64,000 nt of DNA from Demequina flava (GTDB lineage: Bacteria; Actinomycetota; Actinomycetes; Actinomycetales; Demequinaceae): the NCBI RefSeq assembly GCF_000975035.1, contig NZ_BBRA01000001.1, positions 1,073,184 through 1,137,183 of the forward strand. The letters run 5' to 3'. The notes beneath the pieces were generated by a model. It had not been told where the DNA came from. It did not search any database and saw only the letters and a program-made list of their open reading frames with translations. Both the position numbers and the translations under genes were made by a program. Position 1 is the stretch's first letter. Every line of letters begins with the position of its first letter. Positions 25,932 to 34,791 of this stretch are shown in pieces.

Positions 25932-27317
25932 GTGGAAGCAGGCACGACGCTCGGACGTCGGTTCACACTGGTGTGCCGCGATGAGCGCGCCCCCGTTGGG
26001 CTTGAGCGTTGGGTCGCTGACGACACTCGCCTAGCCCAGAGAGTTACCGTCGACGTAGTTCGCGGCGACGCCGCCACAGCGGTTCGCCAAGGTGCCGTGA
26101 AGGCTGCGCAGGTGCGCGACGCACGGTTCGCACGGATCATTTCCACGGGTCGTCACTCAGGTGACGATGGCGCCTCCACGTACATCGTCTCCGAGCGGCC
26201 GCGCGGTGTGCGCGGCGACCAGCTACTCGGCGCCTCCGAGGGCGACCCAGAGGTGGTCGGCGCGCTGGTCGGCGACGCAGCGCGTGCTCTCGAAGCCATC
26301 CGGGCGCTGGGTGTTTCACACGGCGCGCTGAACGCCTCGTCGTTGGTGGTTTCTCCAGCGGGACGAGTCATCATCGTGGGGCTCGGCGTGGAGGGTCCGC
26401 TGGCTGTCCAGGACGGTCACATTGAAGCGGTTACGCCTGAGGCCGATGCTGCGGCACTGTCGGAGATGTACCTCACCGGGGTGACTGGTCGTCCGGCCAA
26501 GGAGGCAACCGCGGCGGACATTCCGCTGTCGCTGGGCACCGGGACCACGGCGCTCGCACACGCGGTAGTCGCCGGCGATGCCCCCGCGCGCCTGTCCCAG
26601 ATCACGACGGCCATTGGGCCGTCACAGCCGCGCGCACTTCGCCGTGCCAGCGCACGCGCGACGACCCCGCCGTCCTCTGACACCGCCGCAACCCCAGTAT
26701 CGGCCGCCTCCACCGCCACCGTCCCAACTCCAGCGAGCGTTGAGGAGGCTGGCGGCGATCTCGCGCCAGCATCGGCCCCCGTCGTTCAAGAGAACCCGCC
26801 GGAGCTTGTAAGCGCCGACCAGATTTCTGTCTCCCCCCTGACTGCCGTCGCCGCGGCGCAGGCGGCGGACAAGGCGATTGCGCACGCACGCCTCGTGGGC
26901 ACAGCCCAACCACTGGCGATCCCCGTTCCTGAACCTGACCGGCCGCCGGACCCAAAGCTCGAGCCGCTGCGCGCGTGGGACACCATCGTGGAGGCCCAAA
27001 ACGCAAAGCCGGCGCCATCGTTCGTCGAGTCAGTGTTGGGGGGCCTCAGGAAGCTCGCGCCCAAGAACGAAGCGCTCCAATCCGCGCACGTGAAGGCGCA
27101 CGCACGCGCTCACCGCACCGCACCCCTGAACGTAGGTCCGCTACTGCTTGCGCTCACGATTCTCGCCGTCATCATCGTGGTGGTCGTGTCGTGGGAAGAG
27201 GTCCTGTCGCCCTTCCAACCGGACTTTGACCTCAACAACAACCCCCAGAACTCTTACCCCACGTATACCTACTCGCCGGAGCCGTATCCCACGGCATCGC
27301 CGTCTCCGTCCGAGTAG
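25932..27317 (+). CDS. membrane-anchored pseudokinase next to MurJ
   Basis: This 461-aa protein has an N-terminal serine/threonine-kinase-like domain that lacks catalytic residues. The usual HRDLKxxN is replaced by SHGALNASSL, and no DFG is present (VIIVGLGVEG instead). A long Pro/Ala/Thr-rich linker (about 220-370) is followed by one membrane helix (about 408-430) and a short acidic, Tyr/Pro-rich outer tail. In mycobacteria the equivalent pseudokinase is fused to MurJ and recruits the FHA protein FhaA, so a regulatory scaffold for MurJ is likely. GTG 25932 is preferred because AAGGGGG lies upstream. The word GGCCGATGCT occurs at 26441 (+) and 26768 (-). Confidence 0.85.
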   Translation: MEAGTTLGRRFTLVCRDERAPVGLERWVADDTRLAQRVTVDVVRGDAATAVRQGAVKAAQVRDARFARIISTGRHSGDDGASTYIVSERPRGVRGDQLLGASEGDPEVVGALVGDAARALEAIRALGVSHGALNASSLVVSPAGRVIIVGLGVEGPLAVQDGHIEAVTPEADAAALSEMYLTGVTGRPAKEATAADIPLSLGTGTTALAHAVVAGDAPARLSQITTAIGPSQPRALRRASARATTPPSSDTAATPVSAASTATVPTPASVEEAGGDLAPASAPVVQENPPELVSADQISVSPLTAVAAAQAADKAIAHARLVGTAQPLAIPVPEPDRPPDPKLEPLRAWDTIVEAQNAKPAPSFVESVLGGLRKLAPKNEALQSAHVKAHARAHRTAPLNVGPLLLALTILAVIIVVVVSWEEVLSPFQPDFDLNNNPQNSYPTYTYSPEPYPTASPSPSE

Positions 27318-27420
27318 TTCACGTGGCCGCCGTCTTGGTGCGGGAAGATTCCGCGTCTAACATCTGTTACCGAGCATGTCGCATCAGCGACCGCCCCACA
27401 CCGTCTGTGAAGGAAGTACC

Positions 27421-28737
27421 GTGACCGACACTCGCAACATCATCATCGTGGGCTCAGGCCCTGCCGGCTACACCGCCGCGATCTACGCCGCACGTGCGGG
27501 CCTTGATCCGCTGGTGATCGCTGGCTCGGTCACCGCCGGCGGCGCGCTCATGAACACCACCGAGGTCGAGAACTTCCCCGGCTTCGTCGACGGTATTCAG
27601 GGCCCCGAGCTCATGGAGACCCTCCAGGGCCAGGCCGAGCGCTTTGGTGCCCAGATCGAGTTCGATGACGTCACCGAGATGTCCCTCGAAGGCGACGTCA
27701 AGACCGTCAAGACCGGCCTGGGCAAGACCTACGAGGGCAAGGCCGTGATTCTCGCGACCGGCTCCGCCTACCGCGAGCTCGGACTGGACGACGAGAAGCG
27801 TCTGTCCGGCAAGGGCGTCTCCTGGTGCGCGACGTGCGACGGCTTCTTCTTCCGCGACCAGGAGGTTGTGGTCATCGGTGGTGGCGACTCCGCGATGGAG
27901 GAGGCAACGTTCCTCACCCGTTTCGCCTCGAAGGTGACGGTCATCCACCGTCGGGACGAGCTCCGTGCCTCGAAGATCATGGCTGACCGCGCCAAGAACG
28001 ACCCCAAGATCGAGTTTGTGTGGAACGCCGAGGTCACCGGCCTTGAAGGTGACGACAAGCTTTCCGGCGTGGGAGTGCGTGACCGCATCTCCGGTGAAGA
28101 GTCAACCATTCCCGCGACAGGCATGTTCGTCGCGATTGGCCACATTCCGCGTTCGGAGCTGCTGACCGGCGTCGTTAACACCGACGAAGAGGGTTACGTG
28201 CAGGTCCAGGGCCGCACCACCGCGACCAACGTCGAGGGCGTGTTCGCATGTGGCGACCTGGTCGACAACCGTTACCGCCAGGCGATTACGGCCGCGGGCT
28301 CGGGTTGCTCAGCAGCGTTGGACGCTCAGCACTACCTTGACGGTCTGGCCGATGCTGAGGCCAGCGACGCGGTCACGACCGCCCCTGTCGAGGAGCCTGC
28401 GGGCGCCGCGCCCACCGCTCCCGTGGCTGCGACCGAAGACTCCTTCCAGGACGAGGTCATCAAGTCCGACATTCCCGTCGTGGTGGACTTCTGGGCGGAG
28501 TGGTGCGGTCCCTGCCGTGCTGTCGCCCCCGTGCTGGACGAGCTCGCCGCTGAGTACGCGGGTCGCGTCAAGGTCGTAAAGGTCGACACCGACGCCAACC
28601 CCAACATTGCGATGGCCTACGGCGTCACGTCGATTCCGACGATGACCTTCTTCAAGGGTGGCGAAGTCACCAAGTCCGTCGTCGGCGCGAAGCCCAAGCC
28701 TGCCCTGACTGAGCTGTTCGACGAGGCCCTCGCCTAA
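27421..28737 (+). CDS. trxB: thioredoxin reductase-thioredoxin fusion
   Basis: One 438-aa polypeptide joins NADPH-thioredoxin reductase and thioredoxin. Residues 1-308 or so have the FAD motif [10 protein letters not shown], the redox site CATC (Cys136, Cys139) and the NADPH motif [12 protein letters not shown]. An Ala/Pro/Val/Glu-rich linker (about 312-335) leads to a thioredoxin domain with WCGPC (Cys362, Cys365) and a cis-Pro TSIPT. The frame is continuous with no stop between domains. A similar TrxB-TrxA fusion is known from Mycobacterium leprae. GTG 27421 is preceded by GAAGGAAG. It is likely the source of electrons for CcdA and cytosolic reductases. Some annotators might split it. Confidence 0.93.
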   Translation: MTDTRNIIIVGSGPAGYTAAIYAARAGLDPLVIAGSVTAGGALMNTTEVENFPGFVDGIQGPELMETLQGQAERFGAQIEFDDVTEMSLEGDVKTVKTGLGKTYEGKAVILATGSAYRELGLDDEKRLSGKGVSWCATCDGFFFRDQEVVVIGGGDSAMEEATFLTRFASKVTVIHRRDELRASKIMADRAKNDPKIEFVWNAEVTGLEGDDKLSGVGVRDRISGEESTIPATGMFVAIGHIPRSELLTGVVNTDEEGYVQVQGRTTATNVEGVFACGDLVDNRYRQAITAAGSGCSAALDAQHYLDGLADAEASDAVTTAPVEEPAGAAPTAPVAATEDSFQDEVIKSDIPVVVDFWAEWCGPCRAVAPVLDELAAEYAGRVKVVKVDTDANPNIAMAYGVTSIPTMTFFKGGEVTKSVVGAKPKPALTELFDEALA

Positions 28738-28758
28738 GTCCCCGAGCAAAAAGCGACC

Positions 28759-28786
28759 AAGCCGGGGCCATCTGGCCCCGGCTTTT
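28759..28786 (+). terminator. terminator of the trxB-trxA fusion
   Basis: The hairpin AAGCCGGGGCC-ATCT-GGCCCCGGCTT is followed by TTT, 21 bp after the stop. It is a classical intrinsic terminator. Confidence 0.92.
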
Positions 28787-28825
28787 CGCGTCTATGTAGC
28801 GCTGACACATGAAAGACTGACGCCC

Positions 28826-30127
28826 ATGAGTTCATCCGACCGGCACGGCACCCGACTCGATCCGTGGTTCGACTCCTACGCCGCACGCGCCCACAACATG
28901 CGTGCCTCGGAGATTCGCGCCCTGTTCGCGGTCGCCAGCCGTCCCGAGGTCGTCTCGCTCGCGGGTGGAATGCCGTACATCGGCGGTCTGCCATTGGATG
29001 AGCTCTCCGAGATGTCGCGCCGGCTCATTCTGGAGCAGGGCGAGATTGCCCTGCAGTACGGCGGCGGCCAGGGTGACGAGGGTCTGCGTGAGCAGATCAC
29101 TGGCGTCATGGCTCTCGAGGGCATCAATGCGCATCCGGACGATGTTGTGGTCACCACCGGCTCGCAGCAGGCGGTTGATCTCGTTTCCACCGTGTTCTTG
29201 GACCCCGGTGACGTTGTTGTCGCCGAGGCACCGTCGTACGTGGGTGCGCTTGGTGTGTTCCGTGCGCATGAAGCAGACGTGGTCCACGTGCCGATGGATG
29301 CCGACGGGCTAATCCCCGAGGAACTCGACCGCACGCTTGGCGAATTGGCTGCGGCTGGGCGGCGCGTGAAGTTCGTCTACACGGTGCCCAACTTCCACAA
29401 CCCCGGAGGCGTGACGCTCATCGAGGAGCGTCGCCCGCGCATCGTGGAAATCTGCAAGCGGCACGGCGTCCTCATTCTCGAGGACAACCCCTATGGGCTG
29501 CTGGGCTTTGACCGCGAGCCCCTCCCCGCCATGCGCTCCATGAGTGAAGAGGGCGTGATTTACCTGGGGTCTTTCTCCAAGACCTTCGCTCCTGGTTACC
29601 GCGTGGGGTGGGCTGTGGCTCCTCACGCCGTGCGCGAGAAACTCGTGTTGGCGTCTGAAGCGGCGATCTTGTCACCGTCGAATGCTTCACAGCTGGCGAT
29701 CCGTACCTACCTTGAGAACTTCGACTGGCAGGGCCAGATCAAGAAGTTCCAGGTGCAGTACCGGGAGCGCCGGGACGCCATGATCCAGGCGCTTGAGGAA
29801 CACCTTCCCGAAGCAACGTGGAATGTGCCCGATGGCGGCTTCTACGTGTGGGTGAAGCTTCCTGAGGGCCTCAATGCCAAGACGATGCTGCCGCGGGCAG
29901 TGACCGCCCGAGTCGCGTACGTTTCCGGAACGGCCTTCTATGCGGATGGGCAAGGGGCTGACCACATGCGGCTGTCCTACTGCTATCCGACCCCGGAACG
30001 TATTCGCGAAGGCGTCAGGCGCCTCGCTTCGGTGGTCGATGCCGAGATGGAAACCGTCAAGATCTTTGGGGTGTCGGGCGGTGCCGATGGCGACGCCGTC
30101 GACTTCCCCTCGCCCGACCTCGCCTAA
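28826..30127 (+). CDS. PLP-dependent aminotransferase (fold type I)
   Basis: This 433-aa class I/II aminotransferase is of the 2-aminoadipate/MocR-related group but has no DNA-binding domain. Visible features are YGGGQGDEGLREQI, the PLP-ring region TVPNFHNPGG, the DNPYGLL motif with Asp binding the pyridine nitrogen, and the Schiff-base Lys in SFSKTFAPGYRVGW. The C-terminus has an extra acidic tail. The substrate is not evident. It lies 14 bp ahead of the Ddl-like ligase gene, so the two are co-transcribed. Confidence 0.9.
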   Translation: MSSSDRHGTRLDPWFDSYAARAHNMRASEIRALFAVASRPEVVSLAGGMPYIGGLPLDELSEMSRRLILEQGEIALQYGGGQGDEGLREQITGVMALEGINAHPDDVVVTTGSQQAVDLVSTVFLDPGDVVVAEAPSYVGALGVFRAHEADVVHVPMDADGLIPEELDRTLGELAAAGRRVKFVYTVPNFHNPGGVTLIEERRPRIVEICKRHGVLILEDNPYGLLGFDREPLPAMRSMSEEGVIYLGSFSKTFAPGYRVGWAVAPHAVREKLVLASEAAILSPSNASQLAIRTYLENFDWQGQIKKFQVQYRERRDAMIQALEEHLPEATWNVPDGGFYVWVKLPEGLNAKTMLPRAVTARVAYVSGTAFYADGQGADHMRLSYCYPTPERIREGVRRLASVVDAEMETVKIFGVSGGADGDAVDFPSPDLA

Positions 30128-30141
30128 CGATGGGAGAAGCA

Positions 30142-31095
30142 ATGAATGTCCTGGTACTTGCCGGCGGTCTCTCTCACGAGCGTGATGTGTCGATCCGTTC
30201 TGGGCGACGCGTTCAGGAGGCGCTCCGCGCCTCCGGTGCGAAGGTGACATTGCAGGATGTTGACTCGGGTTTGATTCCTGCTTTGCAAAAGCTTGGGGAT
30301 GACGGCGTTGTGTGGCCCATGCTGCACGGTTCCAGCGGCGAAGATGGGTCCCTTCAGGGCCTGCTGGAGCTCCTGGACGTACCGTATGTCGGTACGCGCG
30401 CCCACGAGGCCCGCGTCGCGTGGGTTAAGTCCGTCGCCAAGGCCGTACTCGAGCACGAGTCGATCCCAACGCCCGAGTACGTGACTCTCCCCCAGTCGTT
30501 GTTCCGCGAGGTCGGCGCCGAGCAGGTGATGGATGCGATTGTCGGGAAACTGGGGCTTCCGCTTGCCGTCAAGCCTGCGCGTGGCGGCTCGGCGCTCGGT
30601 GTTTCCATCGTGACCAATCGGGCCGATCTCAACCGAGCACTTGTCCACTGCTTCGCATACGACGTGACGGCGCTGATCGAAAAGGCTGTCAGCGGCACTG
30701 AGGTAGCGGTCTCGGTTCTCGGCACAGGAGACGACGCGGTCGCGTTGCCTCCCGTTGAGATTGCCGTTGACGGCCCCTACGACTACGACGCTCGATACAA
30801 CCCAGGCCGCGTCGAGTACTTTGCCCCCGCACGCCTCAGTGATGACGACATCGCCACCGTTTCGGACGCAGCGGTTGCGGTCCACCGCGAACTGCGCCTC
30901 CGAGACCTCTCGCGCGTGGACATCATTCTTGACGAAGACGGCGCTCCCCAGGTGCTTGATATCAACATCACCCCTGGTCTGACAGAGACTTCGCTGTATC
31001 CGCAAGCGATCGCCGCCTCCAACGAGAACCTCGCCGAGGTCTACGCGCGCGTCGCCCAGGGCGCACTCAACCGTCATTCAACTCGCGACTCGTAG
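30142..31095 (+). CDS. D-alanine-D-alanine ligase family protein
   Basis: This 317-aa ATP-grasp protein has the Ddl architecture: an N-terminal LAGGLSHERDVSIRSG, LHGSSGEDGSLQGLLELL, the ATP-loop KPARGGSALGVSIV and the terminal DINITPGLTETS. It joins two D-Ala (or D-Ala with another residue) for the peptidoglycan precursor. ATG 30142 (MNVLVLAGG) has GGGAGAAG upstream; an ATG 12 bp earlier is less likely. Whether this is the main Ddl of the cell or a paralogue cannot be told from the window. It ends convergently with parB. Confidence 0.85.
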   Translation: MNVLVLAGGLSHERDVSIRSGRRVQEALRASGAKVTLQDVDSGLIPALQKLGDDGVVWPMLHGSSGEDGSLQGLLELLDVPYVGTRAHEARVAWVKSVAKAVLEHESIPTPEYVTLPQSLFREVGAEQVMDAIVGKLGLPLAVKPARGGSALGVSIVTNRADLNRALVHCFAYDVTALIEKAVSGTEVAVSVLGTGDDAVALPPVEIAVDGPYDYDARYNPGRVEYFAPARLSDDDIATVSDAAVAVHRELRLRDLSRVDIILDEDGAPQVLDINITPGLTETSLYPQAIAASNENLAEVYARVAQGALNRHSTRDS

Positions 31096-31173
31096 CCACC
31101 GGAGCCGTTCTGTCGCTCGCACCGAAGTGCGTTGCGGCCACGGCTCTGTAGTGCGTGCGGGTATTGGGATCCT

Positions 31174-31202
31174 TGCCCGTCACAACACCGTGGTGACGGG
31201 CA
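31174..31202. terminator. bidirectional terminator between the Ddl-like gene and parB
   Basis: A 10-bp perfect stem, TGCCCGTCAC / GTGACGGGCA, with a 9-nt loop lies between two converging genes. Confidence 0.75.
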
Positions 31203-31235
31203 CTATCTAAGCTCGTCAGGTCGTCGAGACCGCGC

Positions 31236-32240
31236 CTACGTGGCGTCAGGCTCCGCGACTCCACCAACGCCTGGGTCCGCTGGGTTGATCTCCTTGACAA
31301 TCCGGTTGAGATCTTCGACCGTCGCAAACTCGATCGTAATTCGGCCCTTTGCTCGGCCCAACTGAACCTTCACGCGGGTGTCGAATCGATCGCCGAGGCG
31401 AGCTCCAAGGTCATCCAGTGCCGGCGTTCGTCCTCCTGCGCGGACAGACCCCTTCTTCTTGGGCTCATCACCGTCGACACCGAGCGCGACGGCTTCCTCT
31501 GTGGCGCGCACAGACAAGCCCTCCGCGACAATGCGCTGCGCCAGCCGCTCCATCGCGGCCGGGTCCTCAAGGCCCAAGAGTGCACGGGCGTGTCCTGCGG
31601 ACAGCACACCTGCGGCGACGCGGCGTTGAACGACAGCTGGTAGTCGGAGCAAGCGCAAAGTGTTGGTGATCTGCGGTCGCGATCGCGAAATGCGCTCGGC
31701 CAACTGCTCGTGCGTGATATCGAAATCCTCGAGAAGCTGCTGGTAGGCGGCCGCTTCTTCGAGTGGATTGAGTTGGCTGCGGTGCAGGTTCTCTACCAGC
31801 GCGTCACGCAGCATGTCGTTGTCGTCAGTGTCGCGCAGGATGGCCGGAATCAGGTCAAGTCCCGCCTCCTTTGTCGCACGTAGACGACGCTCGCCCATGA
31901 TCAGCTCGTAACCGCCCTCGGGCTTCACGCGCACGACGATGGGCTGAAGGACACCAATCTCCTTGATCGAGCCCACGAGCTCGGCTAGCGCGTCCTCGTC
32001 AAAGACCGCCCGCGGCTGGCGCGGGTTGGGAGTCACCTCATGAGGATCGATCTGGGCGAATCGCGCACCGGGAACTGGGAGAAGTTCTTCCTTTGGCTCC
32101 TTCGTGGACGAGGTGAAGAAGACATCGTGAGGGCGCTCGCTCGCGGGCTTAGCGTCAGCGCCCGCGTCCTGTGGTTCCTGGGCCTGTTCCGGGATCAGCG
32201 CACCAAGTCCTCGGCCTAGGCCTCGCTTCGTGGGTGTCAT
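31236..32240 (-). CDS. parB: chromosome partitioning protein ParB
   Basis: This 334-aa CTP-dependent clamp loads at parS and organises the origin region. It begins with the conserved GLGRGLGALIP. The N-domain has the GERRLRA CTP-binding motif. A helix-turn-helix follows (EQLAERISRSRPQITNTLRLL), then a C-terminal dimerisation domain. It overlaps parA by 4 bp, so translation is coupled. Its six target sites lie in 33226-34789. Confidence 0.96.
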   Translation of the reverse strand: MTPTKRGLGRGLGALIPEQAQEPQDAGADAKPASERPHDVFFTSSTKEPKEELLPVPGARFAQIDPHEVTPNPRQPRAVFDEDALAELVGSIKEIGVLQPIVVRVKPEGGYELIMGERRLRATKEAGLDLIPAILRDTDDNDMLRDALVENLHRSQLNPLEEAAAYQQLLEDFDITHEQLAERISRSRPQITNTLRLLRLPAVVQRRVAAGVLSAGHARALLGLEDPAAMERLAQRIVAEGLSVRATEEAVALGVDGDEPKKKGSVRAGGRTPALDDLGARLGDRFDTRVKVQLGRAKGRITIEFATVEDLNRIVKEINPADPGVGGVAEPDAT

Positions 32241-33202
32241 CGTGATCCTGCTTCCTGCTGATGGGGTGCTCCCCGCTCAGCGATTTCCTTCGCAACCGCG
32301 AGGTACGCGACGGCGCCACTTGAATGAGGGTCGTGAGTGATCACAGTGCGCCCAAAACTGGGTGCCTCCGATACTCGGACTGACCTAGGAATGGTGGTTT
32401 CGAGCGTTTGTGATGGGAAGTGCCCCCGGACTTCCCCGGCAACCTCGCGCGCCAAGTTCGTTCGCGCGTCATACATCGTCAGAACGATCGTCGACAGCGT
32501 CAGCCCCTTGTTGAGATGCTTGCGGACCATGTCAACGGTCTTGATGAGCTGCGTCAACCCCTCAAGCGCGTAGTACTCGCACTGAATCGGAATCAACACC
32601 TCTTGCGCCACGACCATCGCGTTGAGCGTGAGGAGCCCCAGGCTTGGCGGGCAGTCAATGAAGATGTAGTCGAGATTCTTCCCGGGGCCCTCGAGCAGCT
32701 CGTGTAGCGCATCGTGCAGCCGGAACTCACGTCGCACCACGGAAACCAGTTCAATATCCGCACCAGCGAGATCAATGGTCGCTGGAATGCACCACAGTGA
32801 CGGGATGTCTTTGCTCCGTTGTGCAACGCGCGCCATCGGAGTGTCATCCAACAACACGTCATAGATTGAAGGCGTGCCCTCGTGGTGTTCCACGCCGAGC
32901 GCGGTCGAGGCATTCCCCTGGGGGTCAGCGTCGATCACGAGCACGTTCGCACCACGCTGAGCCAAAGCCGCGGCAACGTTGACCGACGTCGTGGTCTTCC
33001 CTACTCCGCCCTTTTGGTTCGACACCGCGAAGATTCGTGTCGAGGAAGGGATGGGGAACTCGGCGGCTTCAAGGGCGCGCCGCTTGCGCTCCGTCTCAAT
33101 GAGTTCGTTCGCCAAGGGACTCCCAGCATCGTCGTTGAGGCCAGCAAATGCGTCTCCATCGTCCCCGCCGGGCTGTGATGTCGCGTGAGGGTTGATATCC
33201 AC
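32237..33202 (-). CDS. parA: chromosome partitioning ATPase ParA
   Basis: This deviant Walker-A ATPase moves ParB-parS complexes. It is 321 aa from GTG 33202, chosen because AGGAGA lies five bases upstream; an ATG 15 bp further up lies on top of that site. The motif KGGVGKTT, the segment VIDADPQGN, and the Walker-B-like FIDCPPSLGLLT are all present. The N-terminal 40 residues before the ATPase core are acidic and variable, as in other actinobacterial ParA. It is the first gene of parA-parB. Confidence 0.95.
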   Translation of the reverse strand: MDINPHATSQPGGDDGDAFAGLNDDAGSPLANELIETERKRRALEAAEFPIPSSTRIFAVSNQKGGVGKTTTSVNVAAALAQRGANVLVIDADPQGNASTALGVEHHEGTPSIYDVLLDDTPMARVAQRSKDIPSLWCIPATIDLAGADIELVSVVRREFRLHDALHELLEGPGKNLDYIFIDCPPSLGLLTLNAMVVAQEVLIPIQCEYYALEGLTQLIKTVDMVRKHLNKGLTLSTIVLTMYDARTNLAREVAGEVRGHFPSQTLETTIPRSVRVSEAPSFGRTVITHDPHSSGAVAYLAVAKEIAERGAPHQQEAGSR

Positions 33203-33225
33203 GCACTCTCCTGTCAACGCATCGT

Positions 33226-33241
33226 GGTTTCACGTGAAACC
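33226..33241. promoter_or_regulatory. parS site 1
   Basis: The palindrome GGTTTCACGTGAAACC matches the parS consensus TGTTTCACGTGAAACA except at both end bases. It sits 24 bp before the parA start. Confidence 0.9.
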
Positions 33242-33553
33242 GCAAAGTCTCCCAGCGGCTACATTCCGGGTTCCGACTCTACCGGCTCCCACCGGAGGCC
33301 GCGTACGGAACGGGGCCTTGTGGAAGTTGCTTTGTGCAACCCTTTGAACGGGCCCACTGCGATCTACGTGCCTGCACAGCAGTCGCGGCGCTCTGAGGAT
33401 CCCCTGGCGCTGCGCAGTCCAGCATGGTTCCAGTACCTCGTTGCAGAGCCAGACAGCGCGGACGCCCACTGCAACAGCCCTGTCCCACACGACGAGCCTC
33501 GAATTTGGCGTCGACCACCAACAGCACCCCTTCGACAGCACGCCTTCGACGTC

Positions 33554-33569
33554 TGTTTCACGTGAAACA
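33554..33569. promoter_or_regulatory. parS site 2
   Basis: Perfect parS, TGTTTCACGTGAAACA. Confidence 0.97.
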
Positions 33570-33644
33570 CGGTGAGGCCACCTACGAGTTCCCAGGCAGC
33601 TTCGTCTCGGAAGGCGGCGATAGGCGCGGGCAACGCGTCAGTAC

Positions 33645-33660
33645 TGTTCCACGTGAAACA
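33645..33660. promoter_or_regulatory. parS site 3
   Basis: TGTTCCACGTGAAACA, one mismatch to consensus. Confidence 0.92.
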
Positions 33661-33823
33661 CACCGCGCGGACTACCCCACCGCTCCAGCTTCTTGATGCG
33701 CGGAGGGCTGCAGACGACTTGCATGCTGGGAAAGGACAGTGGCGGGGTCGGCGGAAACCACAGCCGCGAAGGCGCCTTCCGTAGCGCCACGAAAACCGAG
33801 AAGCGCCGCCCAATGCGACGTGC

Positions 33824-33839
33824 TGTTTCACGTGAAACA
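33824..33839. promoter_or_regulatory. parS site 4
   Basis: Perfect parS, TGTTTCACGTGAAACA, extended to a 20-bp palindrome by flanking GC bases. Confidence 0.97.
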
Positions 33840-34049
33840 GCGTGGCTGTGTACAAGCGCCAACCGCACGGAGCGCTGATCTGCGTTCACCACAGACAACC
33901 CCGAACTGGGGATAACTAGTACAGAATGTCCGGTTTTCCCGTTCAGGAGCCTGTGGACAACGCAGTGGATAAATCGGGGGACAACGCCGGTGCCGCAGTC
34001 GTACTCGGCTCAGGCCGAAGACGCCCCGGTGGAGCGAAGGCATATCCCG

Positions 34050-34721
34050 TTAGCGAGAATCGCGCTCAAGCGTCACAACCGTCGTGGGCTCTACGCCCTC
34101 GATAGTGGACGCCTCGTGTACCTCGCCCACGAGGTTCGCGCGCCGCAGCACATACTTCGCCCGTTCGAGTTCGTCTGGTGCAGAGCGGCCCTTAAGCAAG
34201 GCCATTGACCCGCCGTCGCTCAACAGCGGCAGGCACCACTTCACGAGCTTGTCTATAGATGCCACTGCCCTCGCGGTGATCACATCCGCTTCAACGCTTT
34301 CACGGACCTCTTCGGCACGGCCTCGAACAACGACGACGTTGTCGATTCCACATTCTTCAGCCGCGTGGAATAACCACGCAGTCCGACGCTCCATGGGCTC
34401 AACGAGTACTACACGGCGCTCGGGCATCATGGCGCCAATCACCAGACCGGGTAGGCCGGCACCGGAACCAACATCGACGATGGTGCCCTCACCTAGGAAC
34501 GGAACCACCGCTGCAGAGTTGAGGATGTGCCGCTCCCAAACTCGAGTCAACTCTCGAGGACCGATGAGCCCACGCAGTACGCCTTGATCCGCCAACAGTT
34601 CGGCGAACGCGCTCACCCGGGGATAAGCATCAGAAAAGTAGTCCTGCAGGAGAGCCGACCCGTTCAATGGGTCATTGACGAGGGTGCGGAGCTCTGGGGG
34701 TACTTCATCCTCGGATGCCAT
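34050..34721 (-). CDS. rsmG: 16S rRNA (guanine-527-N7)-methyltransferase
   Basis: This 223-aa SAM-dependent methyltransferase modifies G527 of 16S rRNA; its loss usually gives low-level streptomycin resistance. Motif I is IVDVGSGAGLPGLV. ERHILNSAAVVPFL precedes it and ITARAVASIDKLVKWCLPLL follows, as usual for RsmG/GidB. It lies between jag and parA on the same strand, with two parS sites before its start. Confidence 0.95.
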   Translation of the reverse strand: MASEDEVPPELRTLVNDPLNGSALLQDYFSDAYPRVSAFAELLADQGVLRGLIGPRELTRVWERHILNSAAVVPFLGEGTIVDVGSGAGLPGLVIGAMMPERRVVLVEPMERRTAWLFHAAEECGIDNVVVVRGRAEEVRESVEADVITARAVASIDKLVKWCLPLLSDGGSMALLKGRSAPDELERAKYVLRRANLVGEVHEASTIEGVEPTTVVTLERDSR

Positions 34722-34749
34722 GAGAATGCTCTCCTGTCGCTGTTGTCAT

Positions 34750-34765
34750 CGTTTCACGTGAAACT
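34750..34765. promoter_or_regulatory. parS site 5
   Basis: CGTTTCACGTGAAACT: the 14-bp core is intact and the end bases are changed. Confidence 0.9.
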
Positions 34766-34773
34766 ATGAACCA

Positions 34774-34789
34774 TGTTTCACGTGAAACG
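34774..34789. promoter_or_regulatory. parS site 6
   Basis: TGTTTCACGTGAAACG, one end mismatch. It lies only 8 bp from site 5, right after the jag stop. Confidence 0.93.
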
Positions 34790-34791
34790 CC

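Larger units (their letters stand above)
33203..34049. other. gene-free parA-rsmG region
   Basis: No convincing gene lies in these 847 bp. Besides four parS sites it holds a perfect DnaA box (TTGTCCACA on the minus strand, 33952-33960). One-mismatch boxes are at 33907-33915 (TGGGGATAA) and 33964-33972 (AGTGGATAA). Minus-strand reading frames here translate parS as FHVKQ and are spurious. It is probably a centromere-like loading platform. Confidence 0.8.

Noticed and set aside
33364..33855. Minus-strand open frames in the parA-rsmG gap
   Set aside because: They translate the parS palindromes as repeated FHVKQ, a known artefact, and have no other protein-like features.
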